Shown here in pieces: positions 16,599 through 25,410 of a DNA stretch of 62,440 nt. This DNA comes from Flavobacterium sp. UBA7680 (GTDB lineage: Bacteria > Bacteroidota > Bacteroidia > Flavobacteriales > Flavobacteriaceae). Both the position numbers and the translations under genes were made by a program. The notes under the pieces are model-generated. The model worked only from the letters and a program-made list of their open reading frames with translations. It was not told the origin of the DNA and did no database searches. Location: positions 1 to 62,440 of the forward strand of contig NZ_DLHA01000011.1 in assembly GCF_002482975.1 (NCBI RefSeq), given 5' to 3'. Position 1 is the stretch's first letter. The number at the start of each line of letters is the position of its first letter.

Positions 16599-18815
16599 AT
16601 GGCAAAACTACCCGTATCAACTGAAAAAATAATTGAAGCATTTGGACCACATCTAAACTATGCACCAGTGGATGGTTATAATGGAAGAGACGAACCAGAT
16701 GACGTTGTAAAAACGCATTGCTGCTTTTGCGGAATGCAATGCGGAATTCAGTTATTAGTGAAAGAAAATAAAGTAGTAGGTTTTGAACCGTGGATGGAAT
16801 TTCCGTTTAATGAAGGACGTTTGTGCCCAAAAGGAGTTCAAAGATATCTTCAAAATAATCACCCAGACAGACTTTTGCATCCGATACAAAGAGTGGAAGG
16901 AAAAGGATTTGAAAAAATTTCATGGGATGATGCGATGGATAAAACCATTTCTGAAATAAAACGCATTCAGGAAAAATACGGACAACATGCATTCTCCATG
17001 TTGTCTGGAGTTTCATTAACCAACGAAAAAAGTTATTTAGTTGGAAAATTTGCGCGCGTAGCTTTAAAAACAAGAAACCTCGATTACAACGGAAGACTTT
17101 GTATGGTAAGCGCCGGAGCCGGAAATAAAAAAGCATTTGGTTTAGACCGCGCTTCAAACAATTATTCAGACTTAGAATATGCCGAAGTAATTATTGTTGC
17201 CGGAGCTAATATCAGTGAAACTTTCCCAACCTTAACACATTGGATTTGGAAAGCAAGAGATCGCGGAGCAAAATTAATTGTAATCGATCCAAGAATGATT
17301 CCGCTTGCCAGAACTGCCGATATTCATCTGGATGTAAAACCCGGAACAGATTCTGCTTTATACGGCGCAATGCTGAAATATTTAGTAGATCATGATATGC
17401 TGGATCATGATTTTATTGATAATTATACATCAGGATTTCAGGAAACAATTGATGCCGTAAAAGATTATACTTTAGAATGGGCAGAAGAAATTACCGGAAT
17501 CGATAAAGAAAAAATAAAAGCTGCTGCAGAATTATGGGGAAAAGCAAAAACAAGCTTTTTACTGCATGCACGCGGCATCGAACATCACTCAAAAGGTGTT
17601 GATAATGTTTTAGGTTGTATCAATCTCGTTTTGGCAACAGGAAGAATTGGAAGGCCATATTGCGGTTACGGCACAATTACCGGACAAGGAAATGGTCAGG
17701 GTGGAAGAGAACACGGACATAAATGCGATCAATTGCCAGGAAACCGTGATATTGAAAATCCGGAACATAGAAAATATATTTCTGAAGTTTGGGGAATCGA
17801 TGAAAAAGATTTACCCGGAAAAGGACTAACAGCGTATGAAATTATTGAAGCCATTCATAGAGATGAAATAAAAGGATTAATTTCGATTTGTTTCAATCCG
17901 CTGGTTTCTCTTCCTAACAATAATTACGTTCGTTCAGCATTAGAAAAATTAGAATTTTACGTTTGTATCGATTTCTTTTTAAATGAAACAGCCCGTCATG
18001 CCGATATTGTTTTGGCAGGATCTTTACAGGAAGAAGAAGAAGGAACAACAACTTCTGCAGAAGGAAGAGTGATTAGAATCAGACAAGCCGTTACGCCTCC
18101 GGGAGAAGCAAGAACCGATACTTCAATTTTATTAGAAATAGCAAAAAGACTAGGCGAAGAAGATAAATTTACTTACGATAATAGTGAACAAATTTTCAAC
18201 GAACTGCGTGTCGCTTCAAAAGGCGGAACAGCAGATTATTTCGGAATCACGTATAAAAAAGTAGAAGACAATATGGGCGTTTTTTGGCCTTGTCCAACAG
18301 AAGATCATCCCGGAACGCCAAGATTATGGGAAGATAAAAAGTTTAAAACCCCAGACGGAAAAGCGCATTTTAATCCCGCGCCTTATAAACTTCCGGGCGA
18401 AATTACCGATGAAGAATATCCAATAACACTAACAACAGGCCGTGTCGTTTCACAATATTTAAGCGGCACACAAACACGCCGAATTGGAAAACTGGTAGAT
18501 CAATTTCCGGAACCAATGCTAGAAATTCATCCTGAATTAGCAGCAAAATACGGAATCAAACAAAGAGAATTAGTAAGAGTAGCAACAAGAAGAGGCGAAG
18601 GAACATTCCCTGCCAATATTGTAGAAACCATTAGAAAAGATACCGTTTTCATTCCGTATCACTGGCCGGGACATAAATCGGCCAATCAATTAACGCCGGG
18701 AACTTTAGACCCGATTTCTAAAATTCCGGAGTTTAAAGTCTGCGCCTGTTTATTAGATCCGCAGGGGAAAATAGCACCGCCAGCCAAAGAATCTGAAGCG
18801 TATGCAAGTGTTTAA
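16599..18815 (+). CDS. molybdopterin oxidoreductase catalytic subunit, nitrate reductase-like (738 aa)
   Basis: Catalytic subunit of the Mo-bisMGD family, closest in outline to NapA/NasA nitrate reductases. I use the ATG at 16599 (MAKLPVSTEK); a TTG start upstream lies in a repeat. The [4Fe-4S] site is C41-x2-C44-x3-C48-x27-C76. Cys168 in NGRLCMVSAG is at the Mo-ligand position. The C-terminal MGD-binding domain has LTTGRVVSQYLSGTQTRR. There is no Tat or Sec signal, so it should be cytoplasmic, unlike periplasmic NapA. Neighbours supply a heme-b-like subunit, a 4x[4Fe-4S] protein and a Rieske protein. Nitrate as substrate is supported by the three transporters upstream, but another substrate is possible. 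Confidence 0.88.
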   Translation: MAKLPVSTEKIIEAFGPHLNYAPVDGYNGRDEPDDVVKTHCCFCGMQCGIQLLVKENKVVGFEPWMEFPFNEGRLCPKGVQRYLQNNHPDRLLHPIQRVEGKGFEKISWDDAMDKTISEIKRIQEKYGQHAFSMLSGVSLTNEKSYLVGKFARVALKTRNLDYNGRLCMVSAGAGNKKAFGLDRASNNYSDLEYAEVIIVAGANISETFPTLTHWIWKARDRGAKLIVIDPRMIPLARTADIHLDVKPGTDSALYGAMLKYLVDHDMLDHDFIDNYTSGFQETIDAVKDYTLEWAEEITGIDKEKIKAAAELWGKAKTSFLLHARGIEHHSKGVDNVLGCINLVLATGRIGRPYCGYGTITGQGNGQGGREHGHKCDQLPGNRDIENPEHRKYISEVWGIDEKDLPGKGLTAYEIIEAIHRDEIKGLISICFNPLVSLPNNNYVRSALEKLEFYVCIDFFLNETARHADIVLAGSLQEEEEGTTTSAEGRVIRIRQAVTPPGEARTDTSILLEIAKRLGEEDKFTYDNSEQIFNELRVASKGGTADYFGITYKKVEDNMGVFWPCPTEDHPGTPRLWEDKKFKTPDGKAHFNPAPYKLPGEITDEEYPITLTTGRVVSQYLSGTQTRRIGKLVDQFPEPMLEIHPELAAKYGIKQRELVRVATRRGEGTFPANIVETIRKDTVFIPYHWPGHKSANQLTPGTLDPISKIPEFKVCACLLDPQGKIAPPAKESEAYASV

Positions 18816-18834
18816 TCTATAAAAAAATGAAGTT

Positions 18835-19404
18835 ATGAATTTGACCAATTTTAATACAAACGAAGAGTTTTTTGTAGATATGCAGCGGTGTATTGGCTGC
18901 AAAGCCTGCGAAATGGCCTGCGCCGAATGTGAAACCAATGGCCAGCAAACTTTAATAAGCGTAAATTATGTAGATCGTTCGTCGACAATTCAAACCACAG
19001 TTCAGGTTTGTATGCATTGCGAAGATCCGGTTTGTGCTAATGTCTGTCCGGCTGATGCAATTTCGCAAGATGAATTTGGTATAGTGCATACAGCAAATAC
19101 TGAAAGATGTATAGGATGTTCGAACTGTGTTATGGCTTGCCCATTTGGAGTGCCTAAAAAAGTTGAAGAATACGATTTAATGATGAAATGCACAATGTGT
19201 TACGACAGAACAAGCGTAGGTAAAAAACCAATGTGCGCTACAGTTTGTCCAAGCGGTGCATTGTTTTATGGAACAAGAGAACAAATCGAAGAAATGAGAC
19301 CGAATAGTACGCCAGTCAACAACTTTATTTTTGGACAGGAAAAAGTTAAAACAAAAGTGAATATTATGATGCCAAAAGGCAGTACAGAATTAAGAATTTA
19401 TTAA
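18835..19404 (+). CDS. four-cluster ferredoxin subunit (NrfC/HybA type, 189 aa)
   Basis: Electron-transfer subunit with sixteen Cys in four clusters: C19/22/25/29, C59/62/67/71, C92/95/98/102 and C119/122/134/138. This is the arrangement of NarH-, NrfC- and DmsB-type partners of molybdoenzymes. No signal peptide is seen, so it can pair with the cytoplasmic molybdopterin subunit encoded 19 bp upstream. The reading frame and start (MNLTNFNTNE) are unambiguous. It is expected to pass electrons between the membrane subunit and the Mo protein. Confidence 0.93.
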   Translation: MNLTNFNTNEEFFVDMQRCIGCKACEMACAECETNGQQTLISVNYVDRSSTIQTTVQVCMHCEDPVCANVCPADAISQDEFGIVHTANTERCIGCSNCVMACPFGVPKKVEEYDLMMKCTMCYDRTSVGKKPMCATVCPSGALFYGTREQIEEMRPNSTPVNNFIFGQEKVKTKVNIMMPKGSTELRIY

Positions 19405-19413
19405 ACCAGAATC

Positions 19414-19926
19414 ATGTCAAAAGAAGATAATTTAAATCAAAACTGGAAAAAAGATTTCCCTATTAAAAAGCAGGAATCAACACAAGTCAGCCGACGCGAT
19501 TTTGCTAAATTCCTGACTTTTGTTTCCGGCGGATTAATGGTAGGAACTGGGTTTGTTACTGCAAAAGCACTTTTTTTACCAAAAGAAGAAGTACAAGGCG
19601 AACATTTTATCTGTAATAAAGAAGATGTTCCCGTGGGCGGAACTCGCGGTTTTGTTTTAGAAGGAAGTACAATTCCATACATATTAATTCACTTAGAAAG
19701 CGGTGATTTTAGAGCTTACGAACAAAAATGTACGCATCTTTCATGTTCCGTATTTTACAAACCCGGAACCGGAATTATACATTGTCCTTGTCACGAAGGT
19801 TCATTTGATGCCATGACAGGCGATGTAATTGCGGGCCCGCCGCCAAGAGCTTTACCGCAGTTAGAAGTAGTATTTAAAGAAAATGCTGTTTTTGTAAAAG
19901 CAATGATAGAGAAAAAAGACAGCTAA
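19414..19926 (+). CDS. Tat-exported bc1-type Rieske [2Fe-2S] protein (170 aa)
   Basis: Rieske protein anchored by an N-terminal helix. The twin-arginine motif VSRRDFAKFL (Arg27-Arg28) is followed by a hydrophobic stretch at 33-50. Ligands are C106-T-H108-L-S-C111 and C124-P-C126-H127-E-G-S. The extra Cys111 and Cys126 match the disulfide pair of bc1/b6f-type, high-potential Rieske proteins. It should face the periplasm, whereas the partner Mo and ferredoxin subunits look cytoplasmic. It starts 9 bp after the ferredoxin gene. It is too small and in the wrong context to be part of a complete bc1 complex; no cytochrome b/c1 genes are adjacent. Confidence 0.92.
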   Translation: MSKEDNLNQNWKKDFPIKKQESTQVSRRDFAKFLTFVSGGLMVGTGFVTAKALFLPKEEVQGEHFICNKEDVPVGGTRGFVLEGSTIPYILIHLESGDFRAYEQKCTHLSCSVFYKPGTGIIHCPCHEGSFDAMTGDVIAGPPPRALPQLEVVFKENAVFVKAMIEKKDS

Positions 19927-19950
19927 ACTGTATAATTAAAATTTATAGAT

Positions 19951-20199
19951 ATGAGTACTTTTAGACGAAGCCAAAACCGCGCTAACCCTAATAAGCTGAA
20001 CAATATACTTTCGACACTTATTTTTATTCTGATTTTAAATGTCAGCATTCAAATCTGGCTTTTATATGCATCCTTAAATAATGCATTAGAAAATAACAAA
20101 GAAATATTAATTCCCGCCTTTATAGCTTCTGCAATACTATTTTTTATTGGTTTTGCGTGGTTATATTACCTTCCAAAAGGTAATTTTAAAAGAAAGTAA
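19951..20199 (+). CDS. small two-helix membrane protein (82 aa)
   Basis: Hypothetical protein with two hydrophobic helices (about 20-42 and 52-74) and basic ends (RRSQNR at the N-terminus, KRK at the C-terminus). It lies 24 bp after the Rieske gene as the last gene of the molybdoenzyme unit. I do not recognise the family. Its position suggests an accessory or anchoring subunit of the complex. Confidence 0.7.
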   Translation: MSTFRRSQNRANPNKLNNILSTLIFILILNVSIQIWLLYASLNNALENNKEILIPAFIASAILFFIGFAWLYYLPKGNFKRK

Positions 20200-20295
20200 A
20201 TCAAACACTTCAACTTTAAAAGCTATTTGATTTTTTCGCTCGGTATTTAAAAGAATTAAGCTAAATTTATATTTTTAAAAAATTTAGGTACTTAA

Positions 20296-20337
20296 TTGAT
20301 TTAACTAAGTAAAAATACTTATATTTGTAATAAGTAT
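20296..20337 (+). promoter_or_regulatory. promoter of the molybdenum cofactor operon
   Basis: TTG (20296-20298), a 21-bp spacer and TATATTTG (20320-20327) match the Bacteroidota sigma-A promoter. The heptamers ATACTTA (20315-20321) and TAAGTAT (20331-20337) flank the -7 element. They are the same units as in the nitrate-operator motif, here everted with a 9-bp spacer. Confidence 0.7.
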
Positions 20338-20361
20338 TTTTTGCTTGTAAAAATAACACGA

Positions 20362-21534
20362 ATGATTAAAGTAGAAGATGCTATAGCGATTATTGAGGCG
20401 AACAGCAAAAAAATGTCCACAAAGCTAATTCCGGTTAGCAAAGCGTTAGGTTATGTTTTGGCAGAAAAAGTAATTTCGCCAATCGACATGCCGCCGTTTC
20501 GCCAGTCGGCAATGGATGGATATGCATTCACGCACAGTATTCGACACCAATATGATATTATTGGAACTTCGCAGGCTGGAGATCATTCGAATATAAAGCT
20601 AAAAAATACCGAAGCAATTCGAATATTTACAGGCGCTTTTGTTCCCGATAATGCAGATACAGTTGTAATGCAGGAACATGTAATGGCAAATAAAGATTCA
20701 ATTTTGATTGCTACAATGCCTGAAAAATTGTCAAACGTTCGTCCAAAAGGAGAACAAATTGGAAAAGACGAAGTAGTTTTTGAAGCCAATACTTTAATAA
20801 CGCCCGCAGCAATTGGATTTTTAGCTTGTTTAGGAATCACAGAAGTTGAGGTTTACAAAAAGCCCAAAGTGGCCATTTTAGTAACCGGAAATGAATTAGT
20901 ACAACCAGGGAAAAAGCTTAAAAAAGGAAAAATTTTCGAAAGTAATTCGGTTATGCTGGAAGCAGCGCTGGAAACTATCGGAATCAAAAAAACAAAAGTT
21001 TACAGAGTAAAAGATAATCTCAAAGCGACAAAAAATGCGCTTAAAAGTATTCTGAAAAAATACGATGTTGTTTTAATTTCCGGCGGAATTTCAGTAGGCG
21101 ATTATGATTTCGTAAAAGAAGCTTTATTGCAAAACGGTGTTCAGGAATTGTTTTATAAAATCAATCAAAGACCCGGAAAACCAATGTTCTTTGGTTCAAA
21201 AAATGAAACTCTAGTTTTTGCTTTGCCGGGAAATCCTGCTTCATCGCTGACGAATTTTTACATTTATGTTTCACCAGCAATCAAAAATAAATTAGGATTT
21301 TCGGAAATTTATAAAACCAAAGTAGTTCGAAAATTAAATTCGGATATTAAGAATACTACAGGAAAAACATTATTCTTAAAAGCAAAATACGACGAAACAA
21401 AAGTCACCGTTCTCGACGGACAAAGTTCAGCAATGCTCAACACTTTTGCCGTTGCCAACAGTTTACTTATTGTGCCGGAAGATGTTCAGGAATATAAAAA
21501 AGGCCAATTAGTAACATTATTACCGATTGATTAA
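20362..21534 (+). CDS. moeA: molybdopterin molybdenumtransferase MoeA
   Basis: Inserts molybdate into adenylylated molybdopterin. I use the ATG at 20362 (MIKVEDAIAI), not the in-frame TTG 21 bp earlier. Recognisable MoeA segments are PIDMPPFRQSAMDGYA near the N-terminus, FTGAFVPDNADTVVMQE, then the MoaB-like domain with VLISGGISVGDYDF and ALPGNPASS. The length is standard at about 390 aa. It heads the Moco operon directly downstream of the molybdoenzyme genes, under its own promoter. Confidence 0.96.
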   Translation: MIKVEDAIAIIEANSKKMSTKLIPVSKALGYVLAEKVISPIDMPPFRQSAMDGYAFTHSIRHQYDIIGTSQAGDHSNIKLKNTEAIRIFTGAFVPDNADTVVMQEHVMANKDSILIATMPEKLSNVRPKGEQIGKDEVVFEANTLITPAAIGFLACLGITEVEVYKKPKVAILVTGNELVQPGKKLKKGKIFESNSVMLEAALETIGIKKTKVYRVKDNLKATKNALKSILKKYDVVLISGGISVGDYDFVKEALLQNGVQELFYKINQRPGKPMFFGSKNETLVFALPGNPASSLTNFYIYVSPAIKNKLGFSEIYKTKVVRKLNSDIKNTTGKTLFLKAKYDETKVTVLDGQSSAMLNTFAVANSLLIVPEDVQEYKKGQLVTLLPID

Positions 21535-21705
21535 GAGAATTTTAGATTTTAGAATTCAGAATTTAGATTTTTAGAAAAAGAAAATAGAATAAAGAGTATA
21601 GAAAATAGATTTTTTGGTATTAAGGATGAAAAGCAGTGTGTAATATAAAACATATAGCTTAGCAACTTGAAACCTGAAACAAAGAAAACTTGAAACAAAA
21701 AAATA

Positions 21706-22452
21706 ATGAACCTATTAAGTTCCGAAAACATATTACTATTTAGTTTCGCATTAATCGTTATTGCGTTTTTATATTCTAGTGTAGGTCACGGCGGCGCATC
21801 TGGATATTTGGCATTGATGAGCATTTTTGCTTTTCCGGTTTCGATTATGAAACCATCGGCTTTGTTGTTGAATTTGTTTGTTTCGAGTATTTCATTTTTG
21901 TTTTATTATCGAAAGAATTATTTTAAACCAAAGCTGTTTTATCCGTTTGCCATTGCCTCAATTCCGGCAGCATTTATCGGGGGATTTATAACTTTAGACA
22001 ATGCGATTTATAAAATAGTTTTAGGAATTGTATTGGTTTTCGCAGCGTTGAGATTGTTTGGAGTATTTAATTTTAAAGAAAAAGAAGAAGTAAAAATCAA
22101 TCTTCCAATCGCATTGGTAATTGGTTTTGCGATAGGTTTATTGTCAGGAATGTTAGGAATTGGCGGCGGAATTATCCTGAGTCCGATTTTATTATTCTTA
22201 GGATGGGCATCAGTAAAAGAATCGGCAGCGGTTTCGAGTTTATTCATTTTTGTGAATTCAACAGCCGGAATGTTAGGATTCTTTTTAGGAGGAAAAACAA
22301 TCCCAATAGAAAGTTTTTATTTGGTTCCAATTGCAGTTGTAGGAGGAATGTTAGGCGGATTTTACGGAAGTGGTTCTTTCTCTAACAGAACATTAAAAAT
22401 GGTTTTAGGAACGGTTATTTTGATGGCAAGCGTCAAATTGATTTTTCCTTGA
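21706..22452 (+). CDS. TauE/SafE-family permease
   Basis: Integral membrane protein of 248 aa with about eight hydrophobic helices. The duplicated TauE/SafE pattern is visible: SSVGHGGASGYLALM near the N-terminus and GLLSGMLGIGGGIILSPIL in the second half. The family exports or imports small anions such as sulfite or sulfoacetate. Its place inside the Moco operon, between moeA and mobA, is unusual. It suggests handling of an oxyanion connected with the pathway (molybdate, nitrite or sulfite); this is inference. Confidence 0.88.
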   Translation: MNLLSSENILLFSFALIVIAFLYSSVGHGGASGYLALMSIFAFPVSIMKPSALLLNLFVSSISFLFYYRKNYFKPKLFYPFAIASIPAAFIGGFITLDNAIYKIVLGIVLVFAALRLFGVFNFKEKEEVKINLPIALVIGFAIGLLSGMLGIGGGIILSPILLFLGWASVKESAAVSSLFIFVNSTAGMLGFFLGGKTIPIESFYLVPIAVVGGMLGGFYGSGSFSNRTLKMVLGTVILMASVKLIFP

Positions 22453-22483
22453 GATTGAAAAAGAAAAATCGCTCATAATACGT

Positions 22484-22568
22484 CCCTGAGGTTGAAACCT
22501 CGGGCAATATTTGAAAAGCAAATGTAAAAGATTGCTAAATAAACATAGCCAGCGGTTTTAACCGCTGG
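22484..22568. repeat. two short GC-rich hairpin repeats
   Basis: CCCTGAGGTT-GA-AACCTCGGG (22484-22504) and CCAGCGGTT-TT-AACCGCTGG (22549-22568). They are compact palindromes in the gap before mobA, of the dispersed REP-like sort. Confidence 0.7.
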
Positions 22569-22600
22569 AGACAAAGATTGGCAAAACCTTGAAGTAAAAA

Positions 22601-22670
22601 TTGTCACCCTGAGCGAAGTCGAAGGGCGCTCCAATTGGAACGTGAGCTTCGACTTCGCTCAGCCTGACAA
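22601..22670. repeat. REP-like inverted repeat (ctgagcgaagtcgaag family)
   Basis: The arms carry CTGAGCGAAGTCGAAG and its reverse complement around a short spacer, with flanking TTGTCA/TGACAA ends. The same family appears at 43773-43866 and as a single arm at 44264-44289. Confidence 0.85.
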
Positions 22671-22714
22671 ATATGAGCAAAACTTGAAACGTGAAATTTG
22701 AAACAAAAGAAACT

Positions 22715-23284
22715 ATGAATATATCAGTATTTATTCTTTGCGGAGGAAAAAGCTCCAGAATGCAGTCTGAAAAAGGATTAGTGCTGTTTCAGGAAAAACC
22801 ATTTATAGAACATATAATTAAGGCGATTTTGCCTATTACAGAACAAATAAAACTAATTACGGCATCAAAAGAATACGATTATCTGCCGTATGAAAAAATA
22901 CCCGATATTATTTCAGATAAAGGTCCTTTAGGCGGAATTTATACCGCTTTATCCCATTCTGAAACCGAATTCAATTTGATTTTAAGCTGTGATATTCCGT
23001 TGATTTCGACTGAATTGTTAACCGAATTAATTTCAAAACATACAGAAGAAGCCGGAATAACCGTTTTTGCTTCCGAAAGTAAAACACATCCATTAATTGG
23101 GATTTATTCAAAAAAGATTGTTCCGATTATTAAAAATGCGATTGATTCAGATGAATTAAAAATGATGGATTTATTGGCAAAAGTGCCGCATCAAATTTTG
23201 AATATAGAAGAAAGTGAAAACTTTCATTTGACGAATATTAATTCGGCCGACGAATTAAATGATCTGAATATCAATTTAAGTTAA
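22715..23284 (+). CDS. mobA: molybdenum cofactor guanylyltransferase MobA
   Basis: Attaches GMP to Mo-molybdopterin to give the bis-MGD cofactor used by nitrate reductases of this type. The start is ATG 22715 (MNISVFILCGGKSSRM); a GTG 24 bp upstream falls in repeat sequence. The nucleotide-binding motif LCGGKSSRMQSEKG is at 8-21, and the mid-protein SCDIPLIS metal/nucleotide motif is present. The length of about 190 aa is standard. Confidence 0.94.
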   Translation: MNISVFILCGGKSSRMQSEKGLVLFQEKPFIEHIIKAILPITEQIKLITASKEYDYLPYEKIPDIISDKGPLGGIYTALSHSETEFNLILSCDIPLISTELLTELISKHTEEAGITVFASESKTHPLIGIYSKKIVPIIKNAIDSDELKMMDLLAKVPHQILNIEESENFHLTNINSADELNDLNINLS

Positions 23285-23289
23285 AGATT

Positions 23290-24078
23290 ATGCAAAACTT
23301 AAAAACACCAAAATTGACGATTGTTGGCGCAGGCCCAGGCGACGTTGAATTGATTACGATGAAAGCCATAAAAGCTTTAAAAAGTGCCGATGTAGTTTTG
23401 TACGATGCTTTGGTCAACGAAGAATTATTAGAATATGCATCAAATGCAGAAATTGTTTTTGTTGGAAAACGATTGGGCTGTCATGCTTATACACAAGATC
23501 AGATTAATGATTTGATTGTTTCCATGGCAAAAAGTCACGGACATGTAGTGCGTTTAAAAGGCGGAGATCCGTTTGTTTTTGGAAGAGGAAGCGAAGAAAT
23601 CGAATTTGCAGAAGAATTTGGAATTGAAACTGCTATCGTTCCCGGAATTTCATCTGCTTTGGTTGTTCCTGCTTCCGTTGGAATTAGTTTGACACAGCGT
23701 AAAGTAGCCGAAAGTTTTTGGGTAATTACCGGAACAACTTCAGATCATAAATTATCAAAAGATGTTCTTTTGGCTTCAAAATCGGCGGCGACGGTAGTTA
23801 TTTTGATGGGAATGCATAAATTGGATGAAATAATTTCTATTTATCAGGAAAACAGAAATGATGATTTACCAATCGCAATTATTCAAAACGGAACAAAAAA
23901 TTCAGAACAAAAAGTGATTGGAACTATCAATACAATCACTAAATTGGTTGCTGAAAAAAATATATCATCGCCCGCTATTATTGTGATTGGCGAAGTAGTG
24001 AGAAATACTTCAAGCTGGATTTCCTATTTTCAGGAACATTTTGAAGATGAATTCATTTTTCAGAATTTAAATTTATAA
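23290..24078 (+). CDS. cobA: uroporphyrinogen-III C-methyltransferase (siroheme pathway)
   Basis: SAM-dependent methyltransferase making precorrin-2 for siroheme, the cofactor of NirB. The motif VGAGPGDVELITMKA (about 12-26) and VRLKGGDPFVFGRG (about 86-99) are diagnostic of SUMT. It is a stand-alone 262-aa enzyme without the CysG dehydrogenase/ferrochelatase half. It lies 5 bp after mobA in the Moco operon, linking cofactor supply for nitrate and nitrite reductases. Confidence 0.95.
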   Translation: MQNLKTPKLTIVGAGPGDVELITMKAIKALKSADVVLYDALVNEELLEYASNAEIVFVGKRLGCHAYTQDQINDLIVSMAKSHGHVVRLKGGDPFVFGRGSEEIEFAEEFGIETAIVPGISSALVVPASVGISLTQRKVAESFWVITGTTSDHKLSKDVLLASKSAATVVILMGMHKLDEIISIYQENRNDDLPIAIIQNGTKNSEQKVIGTINTITKLVAEKNISSPAIIVIGEVVRNTSSWISYFQEHFEDEFIFQNLNL

Positions 24079-24080
24079 AA

Positions 24081-24320
24081 ATGATCGAGATTAAATATTT
24101 TGGAGCTGTCGCTGAAAAGACAAAATGTGAATTCGAAAAATTATCTTTTTCCGAAGAATTGTCTTTGCAAAAATTATTGCATGATTTAAACGAAAAATAC
24201 CAATTTGAATCGCTTTCTTTCAGCGTAGCAGTAAATCAAAAAATAATTTCAAAAGCAGCAGATTACAATTTACAAACAAGTGATATTGTTGCTTTATTAC
24301 CACCGTTTGCCGGAGGATAA
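24081..24320 (+). CDS. moaD: molybdopterin synthase small subunit MoaD
   Basis: Ubiquitin-like sulfur carrier of 79 aa ending in the required Gly-Gly (ALLPPFAGG). It starts 2 bp after the previous stop and is followed directly by moeB, which adenylates this C-terminus. The MoaE partner is encoded at 25863-26294. Confidence 0.96.
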   Translation: MIEIKYFGAVAEKTKCEFEKLSFSEELSLQKLLHDLNEKYQFESLSFSVAVNQKIISKAADYNLQTSDIVALLPPFAGG

Positions 24321-24330
24321 AAATTAATTT

Positions 24331-25407
24331 ATGAGTGCATCAAACCGATACAACCGACAAATGATTCTTCCTGAAATAGGAGAGGATGGTCAGTACAAAT
24401 TATCGAAAGCGAAAGTTTTGGTTATTGGTGCCGGAGGTTTGGGAGCGGCGATTCTGCCTTATTTAGCAGCTGCCGGAGTTGGCGAAATTGGGATTGTAGA
24501 TGATGATGATATTGAGATTTCGAATTTACATCGTCAGGTGATTTACAAAAGTTCGGCTGTTGGAAAATCCAAAGTCGAAGAAGCAAAACTGATGATTTCA
24601 GAATTGAATCCGCTGGTAAAAGTCAACGCTTTTGCAGAGAAATTATCAGGTAAAAACGCCATTTCGTTATTTCAAAACTATGATATTATTGTTGACGCAA
24701 CAGATAATATTTCAATTAAATATTTAATAAACGATGCTTGTCTGTTAACCAATAAACCAATGGTTTACGGATCAATTTTTAGATTTCAAGGACAAGTTTC
24801 AGTTTTCAATTATCAAAACGGACCAACATACAGATGTTTGTATCCAGATGAAAACAATAACGCTTTAAACTGCGAAGATGCCGGAGTAACCGGAATTTCG
24901 GTTGGAATTATCGGAATGCTTCAGGCAAATGAAGTTCTGAAAATGATTCTCGGAATTGGAGAAGTTTTAAGCGGTAAAATATTAGTTTATAATATTCTCA
25001 ATAACGAACAGCAAAAATATGATTTTGATAAAAGTGATTTTAAGTCAATAAGCAGAGAATCATTCGAAGAAAAATACTATAAATCTGAAGTTGAAGAAGT
25101 TAATTTTGAATCGATTTTGGATGAAATAAATAATGATGAGGTTCTATTTTTGGATGTTAGAAATGAAGAGGAACTTCCAAAAATCAATTTAAAAAATCAA
25201 ATCCAGATTCCATTAATTAATCTAGAAAATGAAATTGAAAAACTGGATAAAAACCAAACGATTTACATTTTCTGTCAATCTGGAATTAGAAGTAAAGTCG
25301 CAGCAGAGTTACTTCAAAAGTATCAATTTAAAAATATAAAAAGCGTTGCTGGAGGTATTTTAGCAATGAAAGATTTAATAAAAGAAAAAACTACCATTTC
25401 AATTTAA
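24331..25407 (+). CDS. moeB: MoeB-type adenylyltransferase fused to rhodanese
   Basis: Activates the MoaD C-terminus. The N-terminal ThiF/E1-like domain (1 to about 235) has the nucleotide motif GAGGLGAAILPYLAAAGVG and the acidic VDDDDIEISNLHRQ. The C-terminal rhodanese domain (about 255-350) has the active loop FCQSGIRS with the catalytic Cys. The fused form (MoeBR/MoeZ type) lets one protein both adenylate and sulfurate MoaD. The Cys pairs that bind zinc in some MoeB proteins are not obvious. Confidence 0.92.
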   Translation: MSASNRYNRQMILPEIGEDGQYKLSKAKVLVIGAGGLGAAILPYLAAAGVGEIGIVDDDDIEISNLHRQVIYKSSAVGKSKVEEAKLMISELNPLVKVNAFAEKLSGKNAISLFQNYDIIVDATDNISIKYLINDACLLTNKPMVYGSIFRFQGQVSVFNYQNGPTYRCLYPDENNNALNCEDAGVTGISVGIIGMLQANEVLKMILGIGEVLSGKILVYNILNNEQQKYDFDKSDFKSISRESFEEKYYKSEVEEVNFESILDEINNDEVLFLDVRNEEELPKINLKNQIQIPLINLENEIEKLDKNQTIYIFCQSGIRSKVAAELLQKYQFKNIKSVAGGILAMKDLIKEKTTISI

Positions 25408-25410
25408 ATT

